A program made the translations under genes and the position numbers. From an uncultured Lachnospiraceae bacterium (lineage in GTDB: Bacteria; Bacillota; Clostridia; Lachnospirales; Lachnospiraceae), in contig CANQAR010000035.1 in NCBI GenBank assembly GCA_947588845.1, positions 1 through 37,955 on the forward strand: DNA of 37,955 bases, written 5' to 3'. Numbering within the stretch: the stretch's first letter is position 1; each line of letters begins with the position of its first letter. The notes under the pieces are model-generated. The model worked only from the letters and a program-made list of their open reading frames with translations, was not told where the DNA came from and searched no databases. Below, in pieces: positions 23,201 through 31,228 of this stretch.

Positions 23201-24202
23201 ATCACGGAAGAGGAACTGGAATCCTACGGCAGCCTGGAGCGTCAGGAAGTCCTGATGCAGAAGGTTCTGCTTCATGATACGGAAGACACGGAGCGTGCGG
23301 AAAATATAGAAAACAGGGAAGATGAGGATGTCCGGCTCACGGTGAAAGAGCTGAAGATCAAGTCGGTGAAGGAGAGCCGCGCCTGCCTGACAGAGCATGC
23401 GCTGATCGCGGGAATGGAAGAGGAAGCTTCCAGAATCCGGAGTCAGGAGAAGGGAGAAGAAGTCGTCATAATCCCGGAAGAGGGAGATGGGACATACGAT
23501 CTGCAGCTGAATTTTAAGGGAACTCCGAATTCGGAGACATATCTTGTCCTGGAAGACGCGTTTCTTGAGGGGGATATGTCGGAGGAACAGATCACGATTT
23601 CTCTGGAAACAAAAAAGAATAAAGTAGAGTATGATTTTTCGCCGGATGATTACCGTTACAAGACAGAGCAGAAAAATTTTGTGTTCAATCTCGGCTATCA
23701 CAAAAAGGCAATAAAATCCTGCAGGATCAGTCTGGACAAGCAGGGGATGATTCAGTTTAAGACTTTGAAGCTGTACAGCCTGCCGATGGACAACATGGAA
23801 CTGTATACGGAAAATCTGACGGAGAATGTGCTTGAGGATGTGGAGACCGGGACGAACCGGGTTGCGGGCAGAATCACGCTGGATGAGGACAAATTTCTTG
23901 TGCTCAGCATTCCGTACCAGAGAGGATGGACAGCTCTGGTGGACGGGGAAAAGGCGGAGCTGCGCAGGGCAAATTATATGTATATGGCGCTGGAACTGGA
24001 TGCGGGAGAACATAAGGTGGAGCTTACCTACGAGATACCGGGGATCCGGTACGCGTTTGTGGTCACGGGAGCGGCGTTTGTATTGTTCCTTGTGCTGCTG
24101 TGCGTGAGAAGAGTGAGAAGGAAACGAAGGCAGCGCTTCTGCGCATCGCCGGACGCTGCTGCCGGTCACGGCCTGCAGGAGGGTGAAGAGCAGAAGTTGT
24201 AA
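20231..24202 (+). CDS. YfhO-family membrane protein with an N-terminal acyltransferase-3-like domain
   Basis: This very large protein (about 1,323 residues) has some 20 hydrophobic segments. The first 340 residues resemble the membrane core of acyltransferase-3 proteins (FVPGFIFRAGYCYGG, PYFAFFLLGIWF), but the usual N-terminal catalytic His is not visible, so this part may be inactive. From about residue 370 it matches YfhO (LGDGVSQYFPRAIYF, MEPLYFLFALFG, SNYYYLYMNT), a GT-C-like family tied to glycosylation of wall polymers. An extracytoplasmic beta-rich region and a last membrane helix (FVVTGAAFVLFLVLLCV) follow. The start is uncertain: ATG 20231 has AGAAAGGAAG upstream, while GTG 20198 and ATG 20207 have none. 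It opens the polysaccharide locus, so transfer of a sugar or acyl decoration is the likely role. Confidence 0.85.
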   Translation: MGKNNRRNQGGCSETMNLLLFLCFFFYMALQLCAAKTVLAERLSTLLYLVFVPGFIFRAGYCYGGRRADSPEDRKKWLLISAGRYYAYFFLLTFVNELLPAWSEVLTAERKYIPISVFADVLSFLCVPAVSALFLTLALMLLIVRMLDGQICRLAENKRKMILAGVLCILSALLQTKGEMYDLAAVFFGATKQQAVPGVPYFAFFLLGIWFQEREPDFDWKTAAAAAAVSICSLLLCRTPLQALFRVTAAFLPVYLLYVVSKLLARVTARFRSAAMICRMTEPVFLLYSLALFGLYKYGGSTFSGFGTVQTLAVAAAVIAAVFLLIPAFLLVSRCCAVLRDFARNKVRRRTAFYFSVYTAAFLLVLFLVFFEYIRTGKTFIVLGDGVSQYFPRAIYFSRYIRNLVKGLLSGNFELMMYDFRLGLGAEVNYSMEPLYFLFALFGEDHMEFAYDFITVLRFYLAGVSMSILCLYFKKGYFAAFLASVVYVVSGFPLYGGTMHTNFMIPLIMLPLLILSMEEILQKRRWYLCTIFVAVSLYSNYYYLYMNTIAMGVYFLVRFFCQKEGRTLQNFLSRGLTVVGSYLLGVAMAAIVLVTNFGVYLGSGRSGNVLIKTPSLFYYDAKWLVDCFLTFITTGNSPGNWMKFGFLPLALFVVVILFMRKGRKELKLLMLVSFGFAAFPLFGFIFSGFSAVVNRWCYIAALVVAFATADCLPDLYRMKKNEKIVCAAVTLLYGVLAFFGNNKSTGFTQVAFLLLAVTFAVLLVIQENQQGLFQKGLHFSGFLPVQRQDGGDCADRRDEPERADGMHAARFGSFTDAARRGLIICLVAVMVFWQGFSLFHIDRHAARFMKQGGSALKPVTSTPLQAVEEVGDDSFYRVAMPKLSYYNSNASMLFDYNDIYLISSTYNGNIMEYLEEMGSVSYSPTQMLGLNNSAYMNNLAAVKYYAAYEEPGRTLPYGAEKLLQTDLPYGKATVYKNRYALPIGYTYRDSITEEELESYGSLERQEVLMQKVLLHDTEDTERAENIENREDEDVRLTVKELKIKSVKESRACLTEHALIAGMEEEASRIRSQEKGEEVVIIPEEGDGTYDLQLNFKGTPNSETYLVLEDAFLEGDMSEEQITISLETKKNKVEYDFSPDDYRYKTEQKNFVFNLGYHKKAIKSCRISLDKQGMIQFKTLKLYSLPMDNMELYTENLTENVLEDVETGTNRVAGRITLDEDKFLVLSIPYQRGWTALVDGEKAELRRANYMYMALELDAGEHKVELTYEIPGIRYAFVVTGAAFVLFLVLLCVRRVRRKRRQRFCASPDAAAGHGLQEGEEQKL

Positions 24203-24326
24203 CGCGGCGTCCGGGCTGCAGACTGCAGCCGTGCAGGAGCACTTTGCAGAAAACCGTAGAACAATAATCAGAAAGATCTCCGGACAAGCGGGGAAACACA
24301 GCCGGCAGGACGGCGGGAGGAAAAGG

Positions 24327-26783
24327 ATGAGCGGGAAGTTTACAAGGGAGCGGGTCAGATTTCATGTTAAGAAAAAAGATACGCTTGTGATCCAGGGATG
24401 GATTGAAAATGATATGGATGGAGACGCCAGGTTTGAGGCCTGGATGGACAAAAAGAAACTTCCGGTGGAGGTCAGAGTCCAGCGGGGCGTGGAAGTGACG
24501 AAAAAATATCTGCGTTACAAGACAAATGTTCCGCTGGAGTACTTTATCGAAATCTCGCTGCCGCAGGGATACGGGTGGTCGGGAAGGCTTGAGGTGAACA
24601 GGGTTCTGCTGAAAGATGGCGAGCGTCCGCGCATCTATGCGGCCTCGGGAGAGACGCTTGTGAAGCTTTCGCATCATATGGATTCGTGGATGGAAAGTCT
24701 GAGCGTTCAGCCGGACGGCCGGTATCTGCTGCGCGGCTGGTATATCGGCGAGAATGTGAAGGTAGCGCTTTTTGACGGCCAGGGGAAGGTGATGCGGACA
24801 GAGTATGCGTCGGGACACCGGATGGATATTCAGGGAGAGTATCCGGAGGTGCTGCTTGAGGAGACGCATGGGTTCGAACTGATTTTTCCAAAGCCCAAAG
24901 AGAAGCTGCTCCGGCTGGAAATCTGGGGCGGAGGCAAGACGGCGTCCTATACGGTGAACTGTGAGAAGATGCTTTCCGGGAGAGAGGACCTTTTTAACCT
25001 CATGAAGAAAGGGTGGCTGTATTTCCAGCGAAAAGGCGGGAAACAGTTCGCGAAGCGTGTCTCGGATGTCGTGCTTGGAACGGACAGCATCAGTTATGAA
25101 AAATGGCGGAAAAAATACGGGACGACGAGTCAGGAGCTGGTGGGGCAGAAGCACTGTACGTTCATCTGGGAGCCCAAAATCAGCATTCTCGTTCCGCTCT
25201 ATTACACGCCGGAGAAATATCTGAGAGAGATGATCGCGTCGGTCGAGGCGCAGACTTACCGGAACTGGGAACTTATTCTCTCGGACGGAAGCGGGGCGGA
25301 TTCTCCGCTCGACCCGATTCTGGATGAATATGAGTGGAAGGATGAGAGAATCCGGGTGCTGCGCAACCGCAGGCGGCTTCGGATCGCACCGAATACAAAC
25401 GAGGCCATGAGGGCGGCCACGGGAGAGTTTTTCCTGTTTGGGGATCACGACGATCTGCTGGCTCCGGACGCGCTCTTTGCCTGCGTCAGCCTGCTGAACG
25501 CGCGTCAGGATACGGAGCTGATCTATTCAGATGAGGACAAGGTGGACAGCACGGGCAGGAAATATTTCGAGCCGCATTTCAAGTCGGATTACAATCCGGA
25601 GCTTCTGTGCAGCATGAATTATTTCTGCCATCTGGTGATGGTGAAGCGGGAGCTCTGCCAGCGCGTCGGTCTTCTGGATTCCGCGTTCGACGGGGCGCAG
25701 GATTATGACTATGTGCTGCGGTGCACGGAACAGACGACGGAGGACAGAATCGCGCATATTCCGAAGATTCTGTATCACTGGCGGGCGCACAGAGGGTCGA
25801 CGTCGGAAAGTCCGGAAAGCAAGAAATACGCGTTTGACGCGGGCCGCCGTGCCATTCAGGCGCATTACGACAGGCTGGGGATTCGGGCGCGGGTTGTGGA
25901 AGGGGAGTATTCCGGGCTTTACCGGACGGAGTTTGAGATTCAGGGAGAACCGCTGATCTCGATTTTGATTCCGAATAAGGACCATGCGGAGGATCTTTTA
26001 AAATGTATCCATTCGATCGAGAAGAAGAGCGACTACCGCAATTATGAGTACATTGTTATCGAAAACAACAGCACGGATCCGGAGACGTTCAAGATGTACC
26101 GGCGTCTTGAGCGGGACAATCACAAAGTCCAGGTCGTTTACTATGACGAACCTGGAGGGTTCAATTATTCCGCGGTCAATAATTTCGGGGCGGCCTACGC
26201 GAAAGGGGAGTATCTGCTTCTGCTGAACAATGACACGGAAATCATCAATCCGGACTGTCTGCGGCAGCTTCTTGGATACTGTCAGCTTGAGGAGGTCGGA
26301 GCCGTCGGAGCGCGTCTGTACTACGAGGACAACATCATACAACATGCCGGTGTGGTGCTCGGATTCGGCGGCATCGCCGGACATGCGTTTATCGGACAGA
26401 AGCGCGGGGATAACGGATATTTTTCGCGGATTATCTGCGCGCAGGATTACAGCGCGGTGACTGCCGCCTGCATGATGGTGAAGGCCTCCGTTTTCCGCGC
26501 GGTCGGCGGTATGTCCTCTGATCTGAAGGTGGCCTTCAATGATATTGATTTCTGCATGAAGGTGCGCCAGTACGGCAAACGGATTGTTTATAATCCGTAC
26601 GCGGAGCTGTACCATTACGAATCCAGGTCGCGCGGGCTGGAAAACACGCAGGAGAAGATCGAGCGTTTCAACAGTGAGATTGCGATTTTCCTGGAACGGT
26701 GGGGAGATCAGGTGAAGGCGGGAGACCCGTACTACAATCCGAACCTGACGCTGGATAAGGCGGATTTTTCTCTTAGAATTTAA
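24327..26783 (+). CDS. Two-domain family 2 glycosyltransferase (cell-wall polysaccharide)
   Basis: This 818-residue cytoplasmic enzyme carries two GT-A domains in tandem. An N-terminal beta-rich region of about 270 residues is unassigned. Domain 1 starts near 284 (KISILVPLYYTPEKYL) with its DxD-type site DHDD at 373-376 and the EDKVD and GAQDYDYVLRC segments. Domain 2 starts near 542 (PLISILIPNKD) with NND at 634-636 and AFNDIDFCMKVRQYG. Such enzymes alternate two sugars in rhamnan- or galactan-type polymers. GGGAGGAAAAGG just before ATG 24327 sets the start; the ATG at 24183 overlaps the previous gene and lacks a site. A paralogue of similar layout lies two genes downstream. Confidence 0.9.
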   Translation: MSGKFTRERVRFHVKKKDTLVIQGWIENDMDGDARFEAWMDKKKLPVEVRVQRGVEVTKKYLRYKTNVPLEYFIEISLPQGYGWSGRLEVNRVLLKDGERPRIYAASGETLVKLSHHMDSWMESLSVQPDGRYLLRGWYIGENVKVALFDGQGKVMRTEYASGHRMDIQGEYPEVLLEETHGFELIFPKPKEKLLRLEIWGGGKTASYTVNCEKMLSGREDLFNLMKKGWLYFQRKGGKQFAKRVSDVVLGTDSISYEKWRKKYGTTSQELVGQKHCTFIWEPKISILVPLYYTPEKYLREMIASVEAQTYRNWELILSDGSGADSPLDPILDEYEWKDERIRVLRNRRRLRIAPNTNEAMRAATGEFFLFGDHDDLLAPDALFACVSLLNARQDTELIYSDEDKVDSTGRKYFEPHFKSDYNPELLCSMNYFCHLVMVKRELCQRVGLLDSAFDGAQDYDYVLRCTEQTTEDRIAHIPKILYHWRAHRGSTSESPESKKYAFDAGRRAIQAHYDRLGIRARVVEGEYSGLYRTEFEIQGEPLISILIPNKDHAEDLLKCIHSIEKKSDYRNYEYIVIENNSTDPETFKMYRRLERDNHKVQVVYYDEPGGFNYSAVNNFGAAYAKGEYLLLLNNDTEIINPDCLRQLLGYCQLEEVGAVGARLYYEDNIIQHAGVVLGFGGIAGHAFIGQKRGDNGYFSRIICAQDYSAVTAACMMVKASVFRAVGGMSSDLKVAFNDIDFCMKVRQYGKRIVYNPYAELYHYESRSRGLENTQEKIERFNSEIAIFLERWGDQVKAGDPYYNPNLTLDKADFSLRI

Positions 26784-26820
26784 AGGAAGGTGTCGTTTAA
26801 GCCGTCGCAAATTCTTTTAG

Positions 26821-26888
26821 TTGCAGTTTTCCCCCTTTTGCTGTATGATGGTCGTGAACATCCTTCGGGATGTGTGATCGGGGGAAAA
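26821..26888 (+). promoter_or_regulatory. Internal promoter and folded leader of the aminotransferase gene
   Basis: TTGCAG (26821-26826), 17 bases and TATGAT (26844-26849) read as a sigma-A promoter inside the polysaccharide locus. The mRNA would begin near 26856 with a stable hairpin, ACATCC-TTCG-GGATGT (26858-26873). A wider perfect 9-bp inverted repeat, TTTTCCCCC (26827-26835) and GGGGGAAAA (26880-26888), places the purine-rich ribosome-binding region in one arm. In read-through RNA from upstream that arm could pair and hide the site, while RNA from the local promoter would lack the left arm. Confidence 0.55.
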
Positions 26889-26894
26889 GATAAG

Positions 26895-28025
26895 ATGATC
26901 AGTTTTAATAAAGCACCTTTTGTTGGAAATGAGCTGGAATACATGCGGCAGGCGATCCAGAACGGGAAGCTTTGCGGAGACGGACCGTTCACGAAAAAAT
27001 GTTCGGCGCTGATGTGTGAGAAACTGAAAGCGGGAAATGTTCTTCTGACGACTTCCTGCACCCACGCGCTTGAGATGGCCGCGTTCCTGTGTGAAATTCA
27101 GCCGGGCGACGAGGTCATCATGCCTTCCTATACATTCGTATCTACCGCTGACGCTTTTGTGCTGCAGGGAGCCAGGATCGTATTTGTGGACATACGTCCG
27201 GATACGATGAATATTGACGAGACGAAGATCGAGGCCGCGATTACGGAAAAAACAAAAGCGATCGTCCCAGTGCATTACGCGGGAGTCTCCTGTGAGATGG
27301 ATACGATCATGGCGCTCGCGAAAAAATATGGACTCAAAGTGGTTGAGGACGCGGCGCAGGGCGTCAATGCCTGGTACAAGGGGCGCGCGCTCGGTACGAT
27401 CGGGGATTTCGGCTGCTACAGCTTCCACGAGACGAAAAACTATACGATGGGGGAAGGCGGAGCTCTTCTGTTCGGGGATGACCGTTATCTGGAGCCGGCT
27501 GAGATACTGCGGGAAAAAGGTACGGACAGAAGCAAGTTTTTCCGGGGACAGATTGACAAATATACCTGGGTCGGCTACGGGTCTTCCTACCTGCCGAGCG
27601 ACCTGAACGCCGCGTATCTGTATGCCCAGCTTGAAAAGATGGACGAGATCGGCCGGAAACGGCAGGAGATTTACGATTATTATAAGGAAAAGCTTCAGCC
27701 GCTGGCGGACAGAGGATGCCTGGAACTTCCGTATATTCCGGAGGAATGCACGCCCAACGCGCATATGTTTTACGTGAAGGCGAAGGATCTGAAGACGCGC
27801 ACAAAGCTGATCAGTCATCTGCGGGAAAAAGGCGTCTACTGTGTGTTTCATTACATTCCGCTTCATTCGTCGCCGGCGGGCCGCCGCTTCGGGGAATTCC
27901 GTGGCGAGGATGTCTGGACGACCCGGGAAAGCGAGCGGCTGATGCGGCTGCCGATGTTTTATAATCTCTCCATGGAGGACGTCAGATATATCGTGAAATG
28001 TCTGCTGGAATATGATGAATATTAG
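26895..28025 (+). CDS. wecE: dTDP-4-amino-4,6-dideoxygalactose transaminase (WecE/RffA/FdtB type)
   Basis: This 376-residue PLP enzyme of the DegT/DnrJ/EryC1 group is very close in pattern to E. coli WecE: GKLCGDGPFTKKC, IQPGDEVIMPSYTFVSTADA, VFVDIRPDTMNIDETKIEAA, IVPVHYAGVSCEMDTIMALA and FHYIPLHSSPAGRRFGEF. The PLP lysine is in SFHETKNYTMG. WecE converts dTDP-4-keto-6-deoxyglucose and glutamate to dTDP-4-amino-4,6-dideoxygalactose, giving an amino sugar for surface glycans. ATG 26895 follows GGGGGAAAAG; the upstream ATG at 26790 would add 35 unrelated residues. It overlaps the next glycosyltransferase by 14 bases, so the two are translationally coupled. The dTDP-sugar supply genes are not in the window. 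Confidence 0.93.
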   Translation: MISFNKAPFVGNELEYMRQAIQNGKLCGDGPFTKKCSALMCEKLKAGNVLLTTSCTHALEMAAFLCEIQPGDEVIMPSYTFVSTADAFVLQGARIVFVDIRPDTMNIDETKIEAAITEKTKAIVPVHYAGVSCEMDTIMALAKKYGLKVVEDAAQGVNAWYKGRALGTIGDFGCYSFHETKNYTMGEGGALLFGDDRYLEPAEILREKGTDRSKFFRGQIDKYTWVGYGSSYLPSDLNAAYLYAQLEKMDEIGRKRQEIYDYYKEKLQPLADRGCLELPYIPEECTPNAHMFYVKAKDLKTRTKLISHLREKGVYCVFHYIPLHSSPAGRRFGEFRGEDVWTTRESERLMRLPMFYNLSMEDVRYIVKCLLEYDEY

Positions 28026-29964
28026 AAAATGTCTGAATTTTATCCGCAAACTGACCCCTTACAATATACAGAAGGGGTTAAAATATCTGAAGCATTTTGG
28101 GCTGAAGGAATTTCTGATCCGGCTGAGCGACCGCGTGGAGCCGGAGGAGGTGCCTTACGGCCCGTGGTATGAGAAACATAAAGCTTCGGAGGAGGAGCTT
28201 GCCGCGCAGAGAGGCAGAAATTTTGCCGTGCAGCCGCTGATCAGCATTGTGGTTCCGGTGTACCGCACGCCTGAGCGGTATCTGCGGGAGATGATCGAGT
28301 CGGTGCTTGGCCAGACGTATCCGAACTGGGAGCTGTGTCTGGCGGACGGAAGCGGAGATGCCGGATCAGGGGAACTTCGAGGTGAGAAAAAAGAACCGAG
28401 TGCCGGATCAGGGAAACTCCGAGGTGAGAAAGAAGAATTGGGTGTCGGGTCAGGGAAATCCCGAGGCGGAAAGACAGAACCGAAATCAGATGCTGAAAGA
28501 CGGCGCGCTCTCCTTGAGGAATATGCCCGGAATGATTCCCGGATTCGTGTGCTGATTCTGGAGGAAAACCGCGGAATCGCCGGGAACACGAACGCGGCGC
28601 TCGGCATGGCCGCGGGGGATTATGTCGGTCTGCTGGATCACGATGATCTGCTGGCGCCGGACGCTCTGTATGAGATGGCGGCCCGGCTTCAGGGGGACGA
28701 CAGGCCGGAACTGCTCTACACGGATGAGGATAAATTCAGCGAGGGGCAGGCGGAACATTTCCAGCCGAATCTCAAGCCGGACTATAATCCGGATCTTCTT
28801 CGCTCCAACAATTATATCTGCCATTTTCTGGTGTGCGCAAGGGAGCTTCTGGCCCGTGTCGGAGGCTTTGACGGGGCGTATGAAGGGGCGCAGGATTATG
28901 ATTTTATTCTGCGGTGCACCGAACAGGCACGCGGAATCTGCCATATACCGCGGGTTCTGTATCACTGGAGGACGCACGCGCAGTCGACGGCGGACAATCC
29001 GCTGTCCAAGCAGTACGCGTATGAAGCGGGACGAAGGGCGATTGCGGCGCATCTGGCCCGTGTCGGGCTGGAGGGGGAGGTTTCCTGCAAAAAGGATTTC
29101 GGATTTTACCGGGTGCGCTACCATGTCAGCAGCGAGCCTCTGGTGTCGATTATCATACCGAACAAGGATGAGAAGGAAACGCTCGAAAAATGTCTTGCTT
29201 CCATCAAAGACAGGACAAAATACCGGAATTATGAAATTATTATTGTAGAAAATAACAGTAAAACAGATGAAATTTTTTCTTTCTATAAAGAAATAGATGG
29301 ACGAGATTCGATTCGTGTTGTATATTGGAACAAAGAGTTTAATTATTCCGCGATCAATAATTTTGGGGTCCGGCAGGCGAAGGGCAGCTATTTTGTATTT
29401 CTGAATAATGACATTGAGGTGATCAGTGAGGACTGGATGGATGAGATGCTCGGGCACTGTCAGCGGCCCGGGACCGGAATTGTGGGCGTGCGTCTCTATT
29501 ATCCGGACGACACGATTCAGCACGCAGGGATTATTGTCGGAATCGGCGGGGTCGGCGGCTGTATGTTCACCGGGATGAAGCGGTCGCACAGCGGCTATCT
29601 CCACAAGGAATCGCTGCAGCAGGATCTCAGCGCGGTGACGGCCGCCTGCATGATGGTCAGCCGCAAAGCCTTTGAGTCGGCCGGCGGGTTTGAGGAGAAG
29701 CTTGCGGTTGCGTTCAATGATATTGATTTCTGCCTTCGCGTGCGGGAAAAGGGATACCTTGTGGTCTACGATCCCTATGCGGAGCTTTACCATTATGAAT
29801 CGAAAACAAGAGGAATGGAGGATACGCCTGAAAAGGTCCGCAGATTCCAGTCTGAAATTGAATTTATGAGAACCCGCTGGATATCGATTCTGAAAAACGG
29901 GGACCCTTATTACAACCGGAATTTTTCTCTCGCGAAATGGAACTACTCTCTGCGGGCTGACTGA
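28012..29964 (+). CDS. Two-domain family 2 glycosyltransferase with internal tandem repeats
   Basis: This 650-residue protein is a shorter paralogue of the enzyme at 24327-26783. GT-A domain 1 begins near 75 (PLISIVVPVYRTPERYL) with DHDD at 209-212; domain 2 begins near 376 (PLVSIIIPNKD) with NND at 465-467 and AFNDIDFCLRVREKG. The first domain is interrupted after LADGSGD by three 14-residue repeats (residues 118-159, consensus GSGKLRGEKEE), placed in a surface loop ahead of AERRRALLEEYA. The reading frame is intact. The start overlaps the end of the aminotransferase gene; ATG 28015 is an alternative only one codon later. It probably adds sugars, perhaps the amino sugar made by its neighbour, to the lipid-linked glycan. 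Confidence 0.9.
   Translation: MMNIRKCLNFIRKLTPYNIQKGLKYLKHFGLKEFLIRLSDRVEPEEVPYGPWYEKHKASEEELAAQRGRNFAVQPLISIVVPVYRTPERYLREMIESVLGQTYPNWELCLADGSGDAGSGELRGEKKEPSAGSGKLRGEKEELGVGSGKSRGGKTEPKSDAERRRALLEEYARNDSRIRVLILEENRGIAGNTNAALGMAAGDYVGLLDHDDLLAPDALYEMAARLQGDDRPELLYTDEDKFSEGQAEHFQPNLKPDYNPDLLRSNNYICHFLVCARELLARVGGFDGAYEGAQDYDFILRCTEQARGICHIPRVLYHWRTHAQSTADNPLSKQYAYEAGRRAIAAHLARVGLEGEVSCKKDFGFYRVRYHVSSEPLVSIIIPNKDEKETLEKCLASIKDRTKYRNYEIIIVENNSKTDEIFSFYKEIDGRDSIRVVYWNKEFNYSAINNFGVRQAKGSYFVFLNNDIEVISEDWMDEMLGHCQRPGTGIVGVRLYYPDDTIQHAGIIVGIGGVGGCMFTGMKRSHSGYLHKESLQQDLSAVTAACMMVSRKAFESAGGFEEKLAVAFNDIDFCLRVREKGYLVVYDPYAELYHYESKTRGMEDTPEKVRRFQSEIEFMRTRWISILKNGDPYYNRNFSLAKWNYSLRAD
28363..28488 (+). 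repeat. Three in-frame 42-bp tandem repeats
   Basis: Units start at 28363, 28405 and 28447, each beginning GG(A/G)TCAGGG and continuing with a Lys/Glu-rich segment. They diverge by several bases each, so the expansion is not brand new. All indels are multiples of three and the enzyme frame is preserved. They insert about 42 residues in a loop of the first glycosyltransferase domain that is short in the paralogue. Confidence 0.9.
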
Positions 29965-30075
29965 CGGTCCGCGGTGATCCGTGATTCCCGGCTGTGTGAT
30001 TCCCGCAGGCAGTGAGCCGTGACGTGCCTGCATATGTCTGGCGGATGACGGCCGGCTTTGTAGAGAGGTTAAACT

Positions 30076-31035
30076 ATGCAGACAGCGACAGTGGTTATAC
30101 CGAACCTGAACGGTATGCGGTATCTGAAAGGATGCCTGGATTCCCTGCGGGAGCAGAGCCGGCAGGATTTTTCGGTGATTCTGATTGACAATGGATCTAC
30201 GGACGGAAGCGCTGATTATGTGGAGTCGCACTATCCGGAAGTGACGGTGCGCAGGTATGAGACCAACAGAGGCTTCTGCTGCGCGGTCAATGAGGGAATC
30301 CGCATGGCGGACACGCCGTATGTGATTCTTCTGAATAATGATACGGTATGTGAGACATCCTTTGCGGAGGAACTGATCGCCGCAATGGAGGAAGAAACGA
30401 ACTGTTTTTCCTGTGCTTCGCGGATGGTCCGGATGGATGATCCCGAAAAGATGGACGACGGGGGCGATTATTACTGCGCGCTTGGCTGGGCGTATGCCTG
30501 CGGAAAAGGCAAACCGGCTGCCAGATACGGCAGACGGCGCGAGATATTCTCCGCATGCGCCGGAGCGGCAATCTACCGCCGGTCTGTCTTTGACGAAATC
30601 GGGCTGTTCGACGAGGTTCATTTTGCGTACCTGGAAGATGTCGATGTCGCCTACCGCGCGCGGATAGCCGGATACCGGAATCTCTATATTCCGGAGGCGG
30701 TTGTCCGCCATGTCGGAAGCGCCACGAGCGGCTCCGTTTACAATGAGTTCAAGATCCGTCATTCTTCCCGGAACAGCATCTATCTGATTTACAAGAATAT
30801 GCCGTGGCCGCAGATTCTTCTGAATCTTCCTTTTCTGGCCGCAGGGTTTCTGATAAAAATGATATTTTTTGCGCAGAAAGGGTATTTTAAGGAATATATC
30901 ACAGGCCTGGGGAAGGGGATCAGGCTTTGCAGCAAAGATAAGAAAGTCAGGGTGCGCAGGAAAAATCTTGTTTATTATTTCAGGATACAGTGGGAACTCT
31001 GGGTAAATGTTGTTCGCCGTATAGCGGATTTCTGA
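30076..31035 (+). CDS. Family 2 glycosyltransferase (rhamnosyltransferase-like)
   Basis: This 319-residue enzyme has a single GT-A domain: TVVIPNLNGMRYLKGCLDSL at the N-terminus, IDNGSTDGS, NRGFCCAVNEGI, and NND at 87-89 as the metal/nucleotide site. GLFDEVHFAYLEDVDVAYRA is the usual acceptor-side segment. After about residue 240 there is an amphipathic or hydrophobic stretch (LLNLPFLAAGFLIKMIFF) likely to sit on the membrane. The pattern is that of WbbL-type rhamnosyltransferases, but the donor sugar cannot be told from sequence. GAGAGG precedes the ATG. The preceding 111-base gap carries only a small GCAGGCA/TGCCTGC hairpin. Confidence 0.9.
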   Translation: MQTATVVIPNLNGMRYLKGCLDSLREQSRQDFSVILIDNGSTDGSADYVESHYPEVTVRRYETNRGFCCAVNEGIRMADTPYVILLNNDTVCETSFAEELIAAMEEETNCFSCASRMVRMDDPEKMDDGGDYYCALGWAYACGKGKPAARYGRRREIFSACAGAAIYRRSVFDEIGLFDEVHFAYLEDVDVAYRARIAGYRNLYIPEAVVRHVGSATSGSVYNEFKIRHSSRNSIYLIYKNMPWPQILLNLPFLAAGFLIKMIFFAQKGYFKEYITGLGKGIRLCSKDKKVRVRRKNLVYYFRIQWELWVNVVRRIADF

Positions 31036-31087
31036 CCGTGTGAGTGAGTTCTGAGCGGAGAAAACGGGATTCCTGCCGAAAGCTTTA

Positions 31088-31114
31088 TGTCACAGGACGA
31101 AATTTCCTGTGACA
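31088..31114 (+). terminator. Hairpin between glycosyltransferase and initiating transferase genes
   Basis: A perfect 10-bp stem, TGTCACAGGA (31088-31097) and TCCTGTGACA (31105-31114), has a 7-base loop. A second small stem, ATGGATG/CATCCAT, follows at about 31122-31144. There is no T-run, so this may be a processing or stability site rather than a full terminator. Confidence 0.45.
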
Positions 31115-31228
31115 CAAGAAAATGGATGAGCGCTGCCATCCATGGAGCGGACAGAGGCAGGCCCAGATAATTTACAGCGGCAGGAAGACGGGGAGCGAAG
31201 TTTCTGCCGGATACAGGGGTGAAATGTT

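Noticed and set aside
22796-24169. 457-codon minus-strand frame opposite the YfhO gene
   Set aside because: It is antisense to the beta-rich end of YfhO, rich in Arg/His/Leu, and resembles no known family.
28363-28488. Frameshift or assembly error in the glycosyltransferase
   Set aside because: Each repeat is 42 bp, the frame is kept, and both catalytic domains read correctly on either side.
28486-30762. 758-codon minus-strand open frame opposite the glycosyltransferases
   Set aside because: It is antisense to two clear GT2 genes and is explained by their high GC at third codon positions; its composition is not protein-like.
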